DNA of 8,388 bases from an uncultured bacterium (GTDB lineage Bacteria > Hydrothermota > Tepidihabitantia > Tepidihabitantales > Tepidihabitantaceae): assembly GCA_937139435.1 (NCBI GenBank), contig CAKZPX010000073.1:1-8388 (forward strand). The letters run 5' to 3'. The translations under genes were made by a program, and so were the position numbers. Numbering within the stretch: the first letter of the stretch is position 1; each line of letters begins with the position of its first letter. This document shows, one piece after another, positions 1-6,393 of this stretch. The notes under the pieces are model-generated. The model had not been told where the DNA came from and made no database searches. It was given only the letters and a program-made list of their open reading frames with translations.

Positions 1-282
1 TCATTTTTGCTCAGAAACCCCGCCCCACCGATACCAGCCTGACCGTTCCTATGACCGTATATGTGTCACCTGCCCGGTCAGAGAAACAGACCTGTCACTG
101 CCTCTGTCCCATAGAGCGCCCACAGGAAAAACAAAAACACCACTGTCGTATTTTTCTACTACTAATAAATAAAAGTCGGCAATATAAATTGATATGGTGG
201 CGGGTTGTGTTTTGTAACATAAAGAAAAACCGTTGGTTAAATTTAGCAGCGTTTTATATCTTTCTGGCATAAAATTTGTAAA
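1..282. other. Left intergenic region without a supported gene
   Basis: I see no convincing protein gene here. Short frames are open on both strands: plus frame 3 has no stop from base 3 to 272, plus frame 2 is open from 2 to 172, and a minus frame is open from 49 to 270. Their translations are low in hydrophobic-core pattern, match no family I know, run into AT-rich sequence and overlap one another, so I treat them as chance. A 3' end of a gene entering from the left cannot be fully excluded. Bases 1-150 are of mixed composition with short direct and inverted repeats. Bases about 150-290 are strongly AT-rich and look like an upstream promoter region for the structured stretch that follows. 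Confidence 0.6.
39..106. repeat. Small cluster of imperfect short repeats
   Basis: TGACCGT occurs twice, at 40-46 and 52-58. TGTCACCTGCC at 64-74 is nearly repeated as TGTCACTGCC at 93-102. CTGACCG (39-45) is a perfect 7-base inverted match to CGGTCAG (75-81), and the second GACCG (53-57) could compete for the same partner. CAGAG (79-83) can pair with CTCTG (102-106). This could be part of a folded RNA, a protein-binding site or decayed sequence. The elements are short enough that chance is a serious alternative. Confidence 0.3.
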
Positions 283-288
283 TATAAT
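255..288 (+). promoter_or_regulatory. Candidate sigma-70-type -10 region for the small RNA
   Basis: A perfect TATAAT lies at 283-288 in AT-rich DNA, which would put the transcript start near 294-296 (GG at 295-296). With 16-18 base spacing the -35 position (about 259-266) reads TTTCTG or similar, a poor match to TTGACA, so strength rests on the -10. An alternative pairing further upstream is TTGGTT (233-238) with TATATC (255-260, 16-base spacer), which would start the RNA near 267. Both are inferred from hexamers only. Confidence 0.4.
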
Positions 289-294
289 AAAATT

Positions 295-462
295 GGTGGT
301 TGGGGCTATGCAGTAATTGTGGGGGAAGGTTTTGACCGAGCCAGAGGAGGTCGTTTTCTGGAGGGTGTCGCGCTCAGGTCCTCAGCTCACCAGTCCAGCA
401 TTCTGATTGGGGACCAAAGTATGCGGCGTGCCAGTGCCCACGGCACGCCGCAATCCTTTTTT
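295..462 (+). ncRNA. Candidate structured small RNA of unknown class, ended by an intrinsic terminator
   Basis: A G+C-rich stretch of about 168 bases lies between a perfect TATAAT and a strong intrinsic terminator, with no credible protein frame in it. The one open frame through it (319-537, GTG start) runs straight through the terminator hairpin and its U-tract, which argues against translation. Visible helices are: 334-341 with 372-380 (GACCGAGC with GCUC-A-GGUC, 8 pairs with A376 bulged); 342-345 with 357-360 (CAGA/UCUG); and a hairpin at 377-415 made of GGUCC/GGACC, an eight-base one-sided bulge (382-389), CCAGU/AUUGG, a bulged C, then CAG/CUG closing a CAUU loop. The 5' part (295-330) is G-rich. 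I looked for 6S, SRP, tmRNA, RNase P, T-box and common riboswitch signatures and found none that hold. It could be a trans-acting sRNA, a divergent 6S-like RNA, or an attenuator. The 5' end is uncertain by tens of bases. Confidence 0.45.
422..462 (+). terminator. Strong intrinsic (factor-independent) terminator
   Basis: GCGGCGUGCC (423-432) pairs perfectly with GGCACGCCGC (442-451). The U422-A452 pair extends the stem to 11 base pairs around a 9-base loop (433-441). AAUCC follows, then six T residues at 457-462 and further A/T. There is no U-tract on the complementary side, so it acts on rightward transcription. It sits about 150 bases before the tldD start and upstream of the predicted tldD promoter. 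It therefore closes the preceding RNA transcript rather than a protein gene. Confidence 0.85.
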
Positions 463-564
463 ATTAGAAAAAACACGAAACATTATTTACCGAAAAAACA
501 GCTCTTTTTTTCTTGCTCCGGAGCGCGCCGTTTTTGAAATAAAAATTGGAGAGGCGGGAATGGG

Positions 565-592
565 TTGACAAGGGAAACAATATCGTTATGCT
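565..592 (+). promoter_or_regulatory. Predicted sigma-70-type promoter of the tldD-tldE-protease operon
   Basis: A perfect TTGACA at 565-570 is followed after 16 bases by TATGCT at 587-592, a 4-of-6 match to TATAAT. The start of transcription would fall near 599, giving a very short 5' leader before the tldD ATG at 613. It lies downstream of the terminator at 422-462, so the operon appears insulated from upstream transcription. No operator-like palindrome overlaps it convincingly. Confidence 0.6.
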
Positions 593-612
593 AAAAATAA
601 AAGGCAGGAACA

Positions 613-1977
613 ATGAAGGCTTTTTTAAAGGATGTCCTTTATGGTCTGGTGGTTGATTATGCGGACATCCGCATTGAAGAAAGTGAAACGACACGGTTAA
701 TCTTTCGGGGAAAGGAACTGGATGAGATTGGACGTGGTTTTGAGCGCGGTGGCTGTTTACGCGTTTTTCATCAGGGCAACTGGGGAGTGGCGACATTTAA
801 TACCATTGACGAAAAATTAAAAGACCTGGCCGACGAGGTTGCGTTACAGGTTTTATCACTACCCAGGCGTGAAGGCGGGATTACGCCGCTGCCAGCACGG
901 GACGAAACGGTGCGGGTACCAAAGGAGTTTGACCCGAGAAAGGTACCCCTCGCTGAAAAGCACGACCTGATAAAACACTATAACGATATTCTATTGCAGA
1001 CCCCGGAAATTATTACCACCATCTCAATTTATCATGACCTCTGGCGGACAACCTACTGGTATTCAACCGAAGACCGCTACATTGAAGAGGAACGGATTTA
1101 TACCGGTTTTGCCTGTCGGGCGATCGCCCGGGATGGAACCAACATTCAGGACTACGGCGAGAGTTATGGTCGGCAGGAAGGATTTGCGGCGCTGAAGAAC
1201 CAGGAACCAAAGGTGGAGCGGATTGCCCGCATTGCCCTTGACCTGCTCAAGGCAGAACCGGTGCAGGCAGGTAAGTACACTGTGGTCATTGACCCGCTCC
1301 TGGGCGGGGTATTCGCCCACGAGGCGTTCGGACACCTGAGCGAGGCAGACCATATTGCCGAAAATGAAAGGTTACGGGAGAAGATGAAGAAAGGAACCCG
1401 CTTTGGTGTTGACGAACTGAGCATCGTTGATGACGCCACTCTACCCAGGGAACGGGGCAGTTTCCATTATGATGATGAGGGCATCCCGGCACAGAGGACC
1501 GAGTTGATCCGGCACGGGATACTGGTAGGACATCTGCACGACCGGCAGAGCGCCCATCAGATGGGCGAGAATGTCACCGGTAATGCCCGGGCGATTTCCT
1601 ACCGGTTTGCCCCGATTGTCCGGATGAGCAACACCTATATTGAACCCAGAAATAAAAGTTTGGAGGAGATGCTGGCAGAAATGGACACAGGACTTTATGT
1701 GGTCGGTAGCCGGGGTGGAATGACCGAACTGGAGGCTTTTACCTTCGCAGCGCAGTATGCGTTTTTAGTTGAAAAAGGGAAAAAGCAGCGAATGGTACGG
1801 GATGTAACACTTTCCGGAAATGTTTTTCAAACCATGAAGAACATTGTTGCGATCGGTAGCGACCTGGTAATTCATGGTGGGCTGGGTGGTTGTGGCAAAA
1901 GCGGTCAGGCACCGCTACCGGTCGGTACCGGTGCACCCCACCTGATGATTAAGGATGTGATAATCGGCGGGAGGTAA
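613..1977 (+). CDS. tldD: TldD metalloprotease, catalytic subunit of TldD/TldE
   Basis: This is the catalytic half of the cytosolic TldD/TldE zinc metalloprotease (PmbA/TldD family, peptidase U62). In E. coli the complex trims the microcin B17 leader and degrades unfolded peptides and the antitoxin CcdA. The 454-residue length fits the shorter forms of the family. The zinc motif HEAFGH is at 236-241, with H236 and H241 as ligands and E237 as the catalytic base. C427, in GGCGKSGQ, corresponds to the third, C-terminal cysteine ligand, and the family's GQ-PVG tail follows it. The N-terminal YADIRIEES (16-24) and the DDEGIPAQR segment (287-295) are also typical. The ATG at 613 has AAGG 8 bases upstream and places YADIR at the usual distance from the N-terminus. 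It is first in an operon with tldE (4-base gap) and a Lon-like protease. There is no signal peptide. Natural substrates in this organism are unknown. Confidence 0.95.
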   Translation: MKAFLKDVLYGLVVDYADIRIEESETTRLIFRGKELDEIGRGFERGGCLRVFHQGNWGVATFNTIDEKLKDLADEVALQVLSLPRREGGITPLPARDETVRVPKEFDPRKVPLAEKHDLIKHYNDILLQTPEIITTISIYHDLWRTTYWYSTEDRYIEEERIYTGFACRAIARDGTNIQDYGESYGRQEGFAALKNQEPKVERIARIALDLLKAEPVQAGKYTVVIDPLLGGVFAHEAFGHLSEADHIAENERLREKMKKGTRFGVDELSIVDDATLPRERGSFHYDDEGIPAQRTELIRHGILVGHLHDRQSAHQMGENVTGNARAISYRFAPIVRMSNTYIEPRNKSLEEMLAEMDTGLYVVGSRGGMTELEAFTFAAQYAFLVEKGKKQRMVRDVTLSGNVFQTMKNIVAIGSDLVIHGGLGGCGKSGQAPLPVGTGAPHLMIKDVIIGGR

Positions 1978-1984
1978 AGGAATG
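1970..1984 (+). promoter_or_regulatory. Ribosome binding site of tldE inside the tldD end
   Basis: GGAGG at 1970-1974 covers the last codons of tldD and precedes the tldE ATG (1982) by 7 bases, with the tldD stop TAA in between. This close packing predicts translational coupling and matched synthesis of the two subunits, as expected for a heteromeric protease. Confidence 0.7.
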
Positions 1985-3283
1985 CTCAGGGAGTTATTAA
2001 AAATTGCCCGGGGTGTTGTTGACGAAGCCGAGGTTTATGAAAGTGAGACCGACCGTGCCGAGGTCAAGTTTCGGCAGGGAAAACTCCATTCAGTAGAGAC
2101 AAAATTGAGCCATGGCTGGGGTTTACGGGTAATAGATAAAGGTCGCCTGGGATTTGCCTCCAGCACCAACCCCGGGCGCCATGAGGAACTGGTTGCGGCA
2201 GCAAAGGCGGCAGCGGATTACGGACGGCAGGTGAAGTTTCATCTGCCCAAAAGTGAAGATTTACCGGTGGTCGGGATATTTGAGAACCGGGTGATGCTGG
2301 TCTCAACCGCAAGGATGCAGGAGTGGGGCCGAGACCTGGTGGAGGCGATGGCTGCCCGGGTACCGGAGTTAAAACTGGACATCAATTTTCACCGGGTGTA
2401 TCGTGAGGTGCGAATTGTCAACACATCCGGTCTGGAGGTGGATTTTGCCCGGGCTGAGTTTGGAGTTTGGGTCACCGGCCTACTGGTGGATGAAGGGATT
2501 TACTCGTTTGACGACTATGTGAACCTTTCTGATGGACGGCAGTTCCCGCTGGAGGAGCTGGTGGAGCGGATGCATCTGCTGGTAAAGTTGGCACGCAGTC
2601 GGGTAGAGGTCAAAACCGGCGACTATCCGGTAATTGTGATGCCCATAGCGCTGGGCGAGTTACTTTTCCCGCTGGAAGTTGGGGTTAATGGCAGACAAAG
2701 AGAAAAAAGAGTCTCGCCCCTGCTCGGGCAGGAAAACAAACAGGTTTTAAGTGAAAAGCTTACCATTGTTGACAACCCGTTAAGAAATTTCGGATTGAAC
2801 TCCGCACCGTTTGACGGTGAGGGTGTGCCGTCAAGGCGCAATGTGCTCTTCGCCCGGGGCGTTTTTCGGGGTTTTATCTTTGATATCGCCACCGCCAGCG
2901 CCTGCGGCACCAACTCCACCGGTTCTGCACTGCGGGATTATACCAGTTTACCCGCTCCTGGTATAACCAACATTGAACTTGACCCGGGCGATGCGGAACT
3001 GGAGCGGGTGTTGCGGGAGATTAAAGAAGGGCTGCTGGTTTATGCCTTTATCGGTGGCGGGCAATCCAATGTTCTTGCTGGCGAGGTGGCGCTTAACGTG
3101 TCCTGCGGGTTTAAGGTGGAAAAGGGCGAAGTGGTGGGCAGGGTAAAGGATTTGAGCATTGCCGGTAATGTGTATGATTTCTTCCAGCGGGTGGCAGCGG
3201 TTGGGTCTACCCAGCGTGACCTGGGCAACGCGTTTCTGCCGTTTGTGTTTTTCTCTTCAATGAAGGTAGCCGCAAAGGGATAG
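1982..3283 (+). CDS. tldE: TldE (PmbA) partner subunit of TldD
   Basis: This is the non-catalytic partner of TldD in the PmbA/TldD family, which forms a hollow heterodimer that feeds unfolded peptides to the TldD zinc site. At 433 residues it is normal for PmbA. Family segments seen in order are an N-terminal EVYESETDRAEVKFRQGKL-like strand region (16-35), FDGEGVPSRR (277-286, matching the DDEG-P region of TldD), ATASACGTNSTGSALRDY (303-320), and a C-terminal IGGGQSNVLAGE with LSIAGNVYDFF (357-368, 391-401). There is no HExxxH and no zinc-cysteine motif, which is the expected difference from TldD and not a defect. It starts 4 bases after tldD with a good Shine-Dalgarno sequence and ends 2 bases before the Lon-like gene, so all three are probably co-translated. 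The family assignment is firm; its specificity here is unknown. Confidence 0.92.
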   Translation: MLRELLKIARGVVDEAEVYESETDRAEVKFRQGKLHSVETKLSHGWGLRVIDKGRLGFASSTNPGRHEELVAAAKAAADYGRQVKFHLPKSEDLPVVGIFENRVMLVSTARMQEWGRDLVEAMAARVPELKLDINFHRVYREVRIVNTSGLEVDFARAEFGVWVTGLLVDEGIYSFDDYVNLSDGRQFPLEELVERMHLLVKLARSRVEVKTGDYPVIVMPIALGELLFPLEVGVNGRQREKRVSPLLGQENKQVLSEKLTIVDNPLRNFGLNSAPFDGEGVPSRRNVLFARGVFRGFIFDIATASACGTNSTGSALRDYTSLPAPGITNIELDPGDAELERVLREIKEGLLVYAFIGGGQSNVLAGEVALNVSCGFKVEKGEVVGRVKDLSIAGNVYDFFQRVAAVGSTQRDLGNAFLPFVFFSSMKVAAKG

Positions 3284-3285
3284 GG

Positions 3286-5784
3286 ATGAAAAAACGTAGC
3301 GTCACAAAGACGCAACAGCGCAAAAACGCAAAAGCGGAAATAAATTCGGGAACACTACTGGAAAAGGTAAAGGTGCCGGCTGATAAACTTGCCTGGCGCT
3401 GCTCATTAGCAGGCTTTGATTTTAAAACCACAAACGAAATAAAGATTACCCGTGAGATTATCGGGCAGGAGCGGGCGATAAAGGCGCTGCAATTAGGACT
3501 GGAGATTGAGGCGTCAGGTTATAACATCTTTGTAACCGGTCCGGCAGGAACCGGACGGGCAACCACGGTGCAGAAACTATTGGAGAGAACAAGACCGGTC
3601 AAGGAACTGACCGATAAATGTTATGTTAATAACTTTAAAGACCCGGACCAGCCCCGGTTGTTGATCCTGCCTGCCGGCGAGGGCAGGAGGTTGCAGGCGG
3701 ATATGGAGGAACTGGTATCATATCTGGTGAAGAATGTACCGAGACTTTTTGAGGGAGAAGCGTATCAGAATGCCCGGCAGGAGATAATTGACCGGTTTAA
3801 GGAGCAGGGTGCGGCACGGGTGCGGGAGTTTGAAAAGAAGGTGGCGGCAGAAGGGTTTACCCTGGTGCAGCCGGCACCGGTGGCGCGACCAGAACTGGCA
3901 CCGATTGTTGACAAACAACCGGTAGGTGTTGATGGACTTGACCGGCTGGTGGAAGAGGGAAAACTCACCGCGGAACGGGCACAGGAGATTAAGAAAAGGT
4001 ACCGGGAGTTAAGTAACGAACTGCTGGCAATTTTTAAAGAACTGCGGGAATTTGAACGGCAGGCACGGGAGGCACTGAGCCAGCTGGATAAAGAGATTAT
4101 TAATCCGTTACTGGACGAGCGGATTGGAGAGTTGCGGGAACGGCATAAAGACAACCGGGTGAGCGAGTATCTGGACGAGGTGCGCACCGCAATTGTTGAT
4201 GGTATAGAATTGTTCCGCCATCGGCCAGAGGGGACAGAAGGCGGTGGTGGTAGTGATCCTTATCTGCCGTTCCGGGTGAACGTGTTGGTAGACAACTCGG
4301 CGACCAGGACCGCACCGGTGGTTTTTGAGACCAACCCGGGTTACCGCAACCTCTTTGGTTCAATTGAACGGATTTCCGACCGCTCCGGGCAATGGCGAAC
4401 CGATTTCACCCATATTAAGGGGGGTTCGCTTTTGCGGGCAGATGGCGGCTTTCTGGTTGTTAACGCCCTGGACCTGTTAGTGGAACCAGGGGTCTGGCCG
4501 AATCTCAAGCGGACACTGCGCAACCGGAAACTGGAGATATCCGCCTATGACCCATTTGCCACCCTTCTGGGCACAACCGCTTTAAAGCCGGAGCCAATCC
4601 CTCTGGATCTGAAGGTGATAATGATCGGCGACAGCTTTGTCTACACCCTACTTGCCGCCTATGATGAAGAGTTTAAGAAGGTGTTTAAGGTGCGGGCGGA
4701 TTTTGACTGGGTGATGGACTTAAATCGCTCCGCGGTTGAAGAGTATGCGCAGGTAATCAAGACGCTGTGCGAAAAGGACAACCTCCGTCCTTTTGACCGT
4801 TCCGGAGTGGCACGGGTGATTGAGTATGGAGTGAGACTGGCAGGAAGACAGAAAAAACTGTCCACCCGATTCAATTTGATTGCCGATGTGTTGAAGGAGG
4901 CAAACTACTGGGCGGGCAAGACCGGGGCGGCTGTGGTTACCGCCGAGCATGTGCAGAAGGCGATTGACGAGCGCCGGGAGCGGGTGAAGATGCTGGAGGA
5001 CAAATTCCAGGAGAGCATCCGGGAGAGGATTTTATTTATTGATGTCAAGGGTAAGGTGCCGGGACAGGTGAATGGTCTGGCGGTTTACGACACCGGCGAG
5101 TATGCGTTTGCCATTCCGGTACGGATTACCGCCCGGGTGGGTGTTGGCGCAGCCGGGATTATCAGTGTCGAGCGCGAGGCAGAACTTTCCGGACCGATTC
5201 ATGACAAGGGGCTTTACATCATCACCGGTTACCTGCGCAACCGCTACGCCTCAGACCAGCCGCTGGTCCTTTCCGCCTCCATTACCTTTGAGCAGTCCTA
5301 TGGCGGGATAGACGGTGACAGCGCATCGTCTACCGAGCTCTATGCCCTGCTTTCTGAACTTGCCGGTTTGCCGTTGCGTCAGGATATTGCGGTTACCGGT
5401 TCGGTAAACCAGAAAGGGGAGATCCAGCCGATTGGCGGAGTGAATGAAAAGATTGAAGGGTTTTTTGATGTCTGCCGGGCAAAGGGGTTGACCGGCACCC
5501 AAGGGGTGATGATTCCCCGGGCAAACCTTGGTGACCTGATGTTGCGGGAAGATGTGATTGAGGCGGTGCGTCAGGGCCGGTTCCACATCTATGCGGTGGA
5601 GACGATTGACGAAGGGATAGAGATTTTAACCGGTGTCCCTGCGGGTAAAGAGGGTCGGGACGGAAAATACCCGCCGGATTCGGTAAACGGTCGGGTGAAG
5701 CAGAGGTTGATTGAATTAGCCGAGACCTTTCAGCGATTTCGTTCGGAGGAGGGGAAGCCCGGAGGTGCGGGCAAGTCCTCCTGA
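3286..5784 (+). CDS. Lon-related ATP-dependent protease (AAA_32 / S16, COG1067 type)
   Basis: This is a cytosolic AAA+ serine protease related to Lon but of the separate COG1067 type. It lacks the classical Lon N-terminal domain and has a long helical insertion. The order is: an N-terminal segment LAWRC..FDF (35-46); a Walker A-like GPAGTGRATT (85-94), with R91 where most AAA proteins have lysine; an insertion rich in charged helices (about 130-310); RADGGFLVVNALDLL (384-398) at the Walker B position; an AAA lid (about 480-580); and the S16 protease domain (about 585-785). The catalytic dyad is S679 in GDSAS and K722 in GGVNEKIEGF. The 43-residue spacing equals that of E. coli Lon, and by coincidence so does the numbering. 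The ATG at 3286 is 2 bases after the tldE stop and is preceded by AAGGGA at a 5-base gap. The first 22 residues are basic and may derive from a repeat, so GTG at 3373 is an alternative start. The C-terminal 14 residues (Gly/Ser/Lys) look like a tail. Family firm, substrates unknown. Confidence 0.93.
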   Translation: MKKRSVTKTQQRKNAKAEINSGTLLEKVKVPADKLAWRCSLAGFDFKTTNEIKITREIIGQERAIKALQLGLEIEASGYNIFVTGPAGTGRATTVQKLLERTRPVKELTDKCYVNNFKDPDQPRLLILPAGEGRRLQADMEELVSYLVKNVPRLFEGEAYQNARQEIIDRFKEQGAARVREFEKKVAAEGFTLVQPAPVARPELAPIVDKQPVGVDGLDRLVEEGKLTAERAQEIKKRYRELSNELLAIFKELREFERQAREALSQLDKEIINPLLDERIGELRERHKDNRVSEYLDEVRTAIVDGIELFRHRPEGTEGGGGSDPYLPFRVNVLVDNSATRTAPVVFETNPGYRNLFGSIERISDRSGQWRTDFTHIKGGSLLRADGGFLVVNALDLLVEPGVWPNLKRTLRNRKLEISAYDPFATLLGTTALKPEPIPLDLKVIMIGDSFVYTLLAAYDEEFKKVFKVRADFDWVMDLNRSAVEEYAQVIKTLCEKDNLRPFDRSGVARVIEYGVRLAGRQKKLSTRFNLIADVLKEANYWAGKTGAAVVTAEHVQKAIDERRERVKMLEDKFQESIRERILFIDVKGKVPGQVNGLAVYDTGEYAFAIPVRITARVGVGAAGIISVEREAELSGPIHDKGLYIITGYLRNRYASDQPLVLSASITFEQSYGGIDGDSASSTELYALLSELAGLPLRQDIAVTGSVNQKGEIQPIGGVNEKIEGFFDVCRAKGLTGTQGVMIPRANLGDLMLREDVIEAVRQGRFHIYAVETIDEGIEILTGVPAGKEGRDGKYPPDSVNGRVKQRLIELAETFQRFRSEEGKPGGAGKSS
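3299..3336. repeat. Possible remnant of a dispersed GACGCAAA-type repeat at the start of the protease gene
   Basis: This stretch reads as short A-rich, CGC-spaced units, for example CACAAAGACGCAAC followed by GCGCAAAAACGCAAAAGCG (3318-3336). In translation it gives KTQQRKNAKAE. On the other strand it gives AFAFLRCCVFVTLRFF. Both resemble the frequently mis-annotated products (TQRRKDAKTQRRK and LCALASLRLCV types) of repeats that I recall as widespread in many bacterial genomes. The similarity is by memory and the element is short, so this is tentative. Confidence 0.35.
5716..5784. other. Antisense 3' overlap of the two convergent operons
   Basis: The final 23 codons of the Lon-like gene and of the DUF502 gene occupy the same 69 bases on opposite strands (stops at 5782-5784 plus and 5718-5716 minus). 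There is no intergenic space and no U-tract terminator for either block here. Transcripts of each block must therefore run into the other gene, and mRNA 3' ends will be complementary. Small hairpins (GGAGG/CCTCC at 5761-5781; TGAAAC/GTTTCA at 5782-5798) straddle the end of the protease gene but have no U-tract. Confidence 0.8.
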
Positions 5785-6354
5785 AACAACAAGTTTCAAT
5801 CCTTCCTCAATACTTAAAGATGTTTCGGTAATATCCTGTTCAGGCACCAGCGCCAGCCAGCCGCTGGTCGGATTGGGTGCGGTGGGGAAAAAGACAAAAT
5901 AACCCCGCCGACCATCAGCGAATTCCACCGTCTCCTCGCTGGTGAGAAAACCAATGGCAAAAAGTCCGGGACGGGGATACTCCACCACCACCGTTTTACG
6001 CAGAGAACTGCGCTTGATAAATACCGCATCGGTGAGCTGGCGAGTAGAGGAGTAGACCGAACGTGCCAGGGGCAGACGCTGCATAAGGCGGTCAATGCCA
6101 ACTAGGATTTGCCGACCAACAATGCCTGATGCCAGCGCGCCAATCAGGGTGATGGCGATGAGCAGCAGCAGGAAGCTGATAATGGTAATTACCGCGGGCG
6201 GCAGTCTTTCTACCCAGTGCTGCCAGAGGACAAGGGGACGAAGGATTTTGCCCAGACTGGAAATGATAAACCAGAGGACAAAGATGGTCAGCCCGATGGG
6301 CAATACCGTAACCAGTCCGGTAAGAAAGTAACGGCGGAGGCGGTTAAAGAGCAA
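5716..6354 (-). CDS. DUF502 family membrane protein
   Basis: This is a 212-residue protein of the DUF502 family (COG2928), inner-membrane proteins of unknown function found across bacteria and in plants (the COV family). Visible features are RLRRYFLTGLVTVLPIGLT at the N-terminus, leading into a first membrane helix (about 10-33), and a second helix (about 54-78). A soluble domain follows, with PLARSVYSSTRQLTDAVF (95-112), the IGFLTSE strand (134-140) and the family signature PNPTSGWLALVP (160-171), ending near VVSGGL (189-194). The start is TTG at 6354. An in-frame TGA at 6372-6370 leaves no other usual start codon upstream, and the next candidate, the TTG at residue 18, would cut into helix 1. 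No clear Shine-Dalgarno sequence precedes it. It lies 39 bases after hisC and is probably the last gene of that operon. Its last 69 bases overlap the protease gene in antisense. I know no proven biochemical role. Confidence 0.88.
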   Translation of the reverse strand: MLFNRLRRYFLTGLVTVLPIGLTIFVLWFIISSLGKILRPLVLWQHWVERLPPAVITIISFLLLLIAITLIGALASGIVGRQILVGIDRLMQRLPLARSVYSSTRQLTDAVFIKRSSLRKTVVVEYPRPGLFAIGFLTSEETVEFADGRRGYFVFFPTAPNPTSGWLALVPEQDITETSLSIEEGLKLVVSGGLARTSGLPLLRTKSLKGLG

Positions 6355-6393
6355 CGGTGTTAAACGGTTTCAATGCCGGCTAATACCGGGATG

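Noticed and set aside
49..272. Overlapping 73-codon frames on both strands near the left edge
   Set aside because: They are near-exact mirror intervals, lack protein-like composition and ribosome sites, and cover AT-rich non-coding sequence.
361..383. T-box-like string (GGAGGGTG...CGCG...GGTCC) in the RNA region
   Set aside because: The key UGGN bulge is absent (GTGT instead), there is no stem I with an AGUA or GNUG motif, and no aminoacyl-tRNA synthetase or amino-acid gene directly follows.
374..399. SRP RNA-like TCAGGTCC
   Set aside because: The conserved tetraloop and following GGAAGCAGC-type block of SRP RNA are missing, so the eight-base match is chance.
492..512. GAAAAAA / TTTTTTC inverted repeat
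   Set aside because: The stem is only A-T pairs with one G-C pair, too weak to call a terminator or regulatory hairpin.
515..535. GCTCCGGAGC palindrome followed by GCGCCGTTTTTG, terminator-like
   Set aside because: The palindrome has no loop when folded as a hairpin, and the T-run is separated from it by six bases. It is more likely incidental, or at most a dyad protein site upstream of the tldD promoter.
319..537. Open frame of 72 codons with a GTG start on the plus strand
   Set aside because: It runs through the perfect terminator hairpin and U-tract at 422-462 and into AT-rich sequence, with no ribosome site or family resemblance. The terminator is the stronger reading.
5761..5798. Hairpins GGAGG/CCTCC and TGAAAC/GTTTCA at the end of the protease gene as a terminator
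   Set aside because: The stems are short, no U-tract follows on either strand, and the bases are constrained by DUF502 coding sequence.
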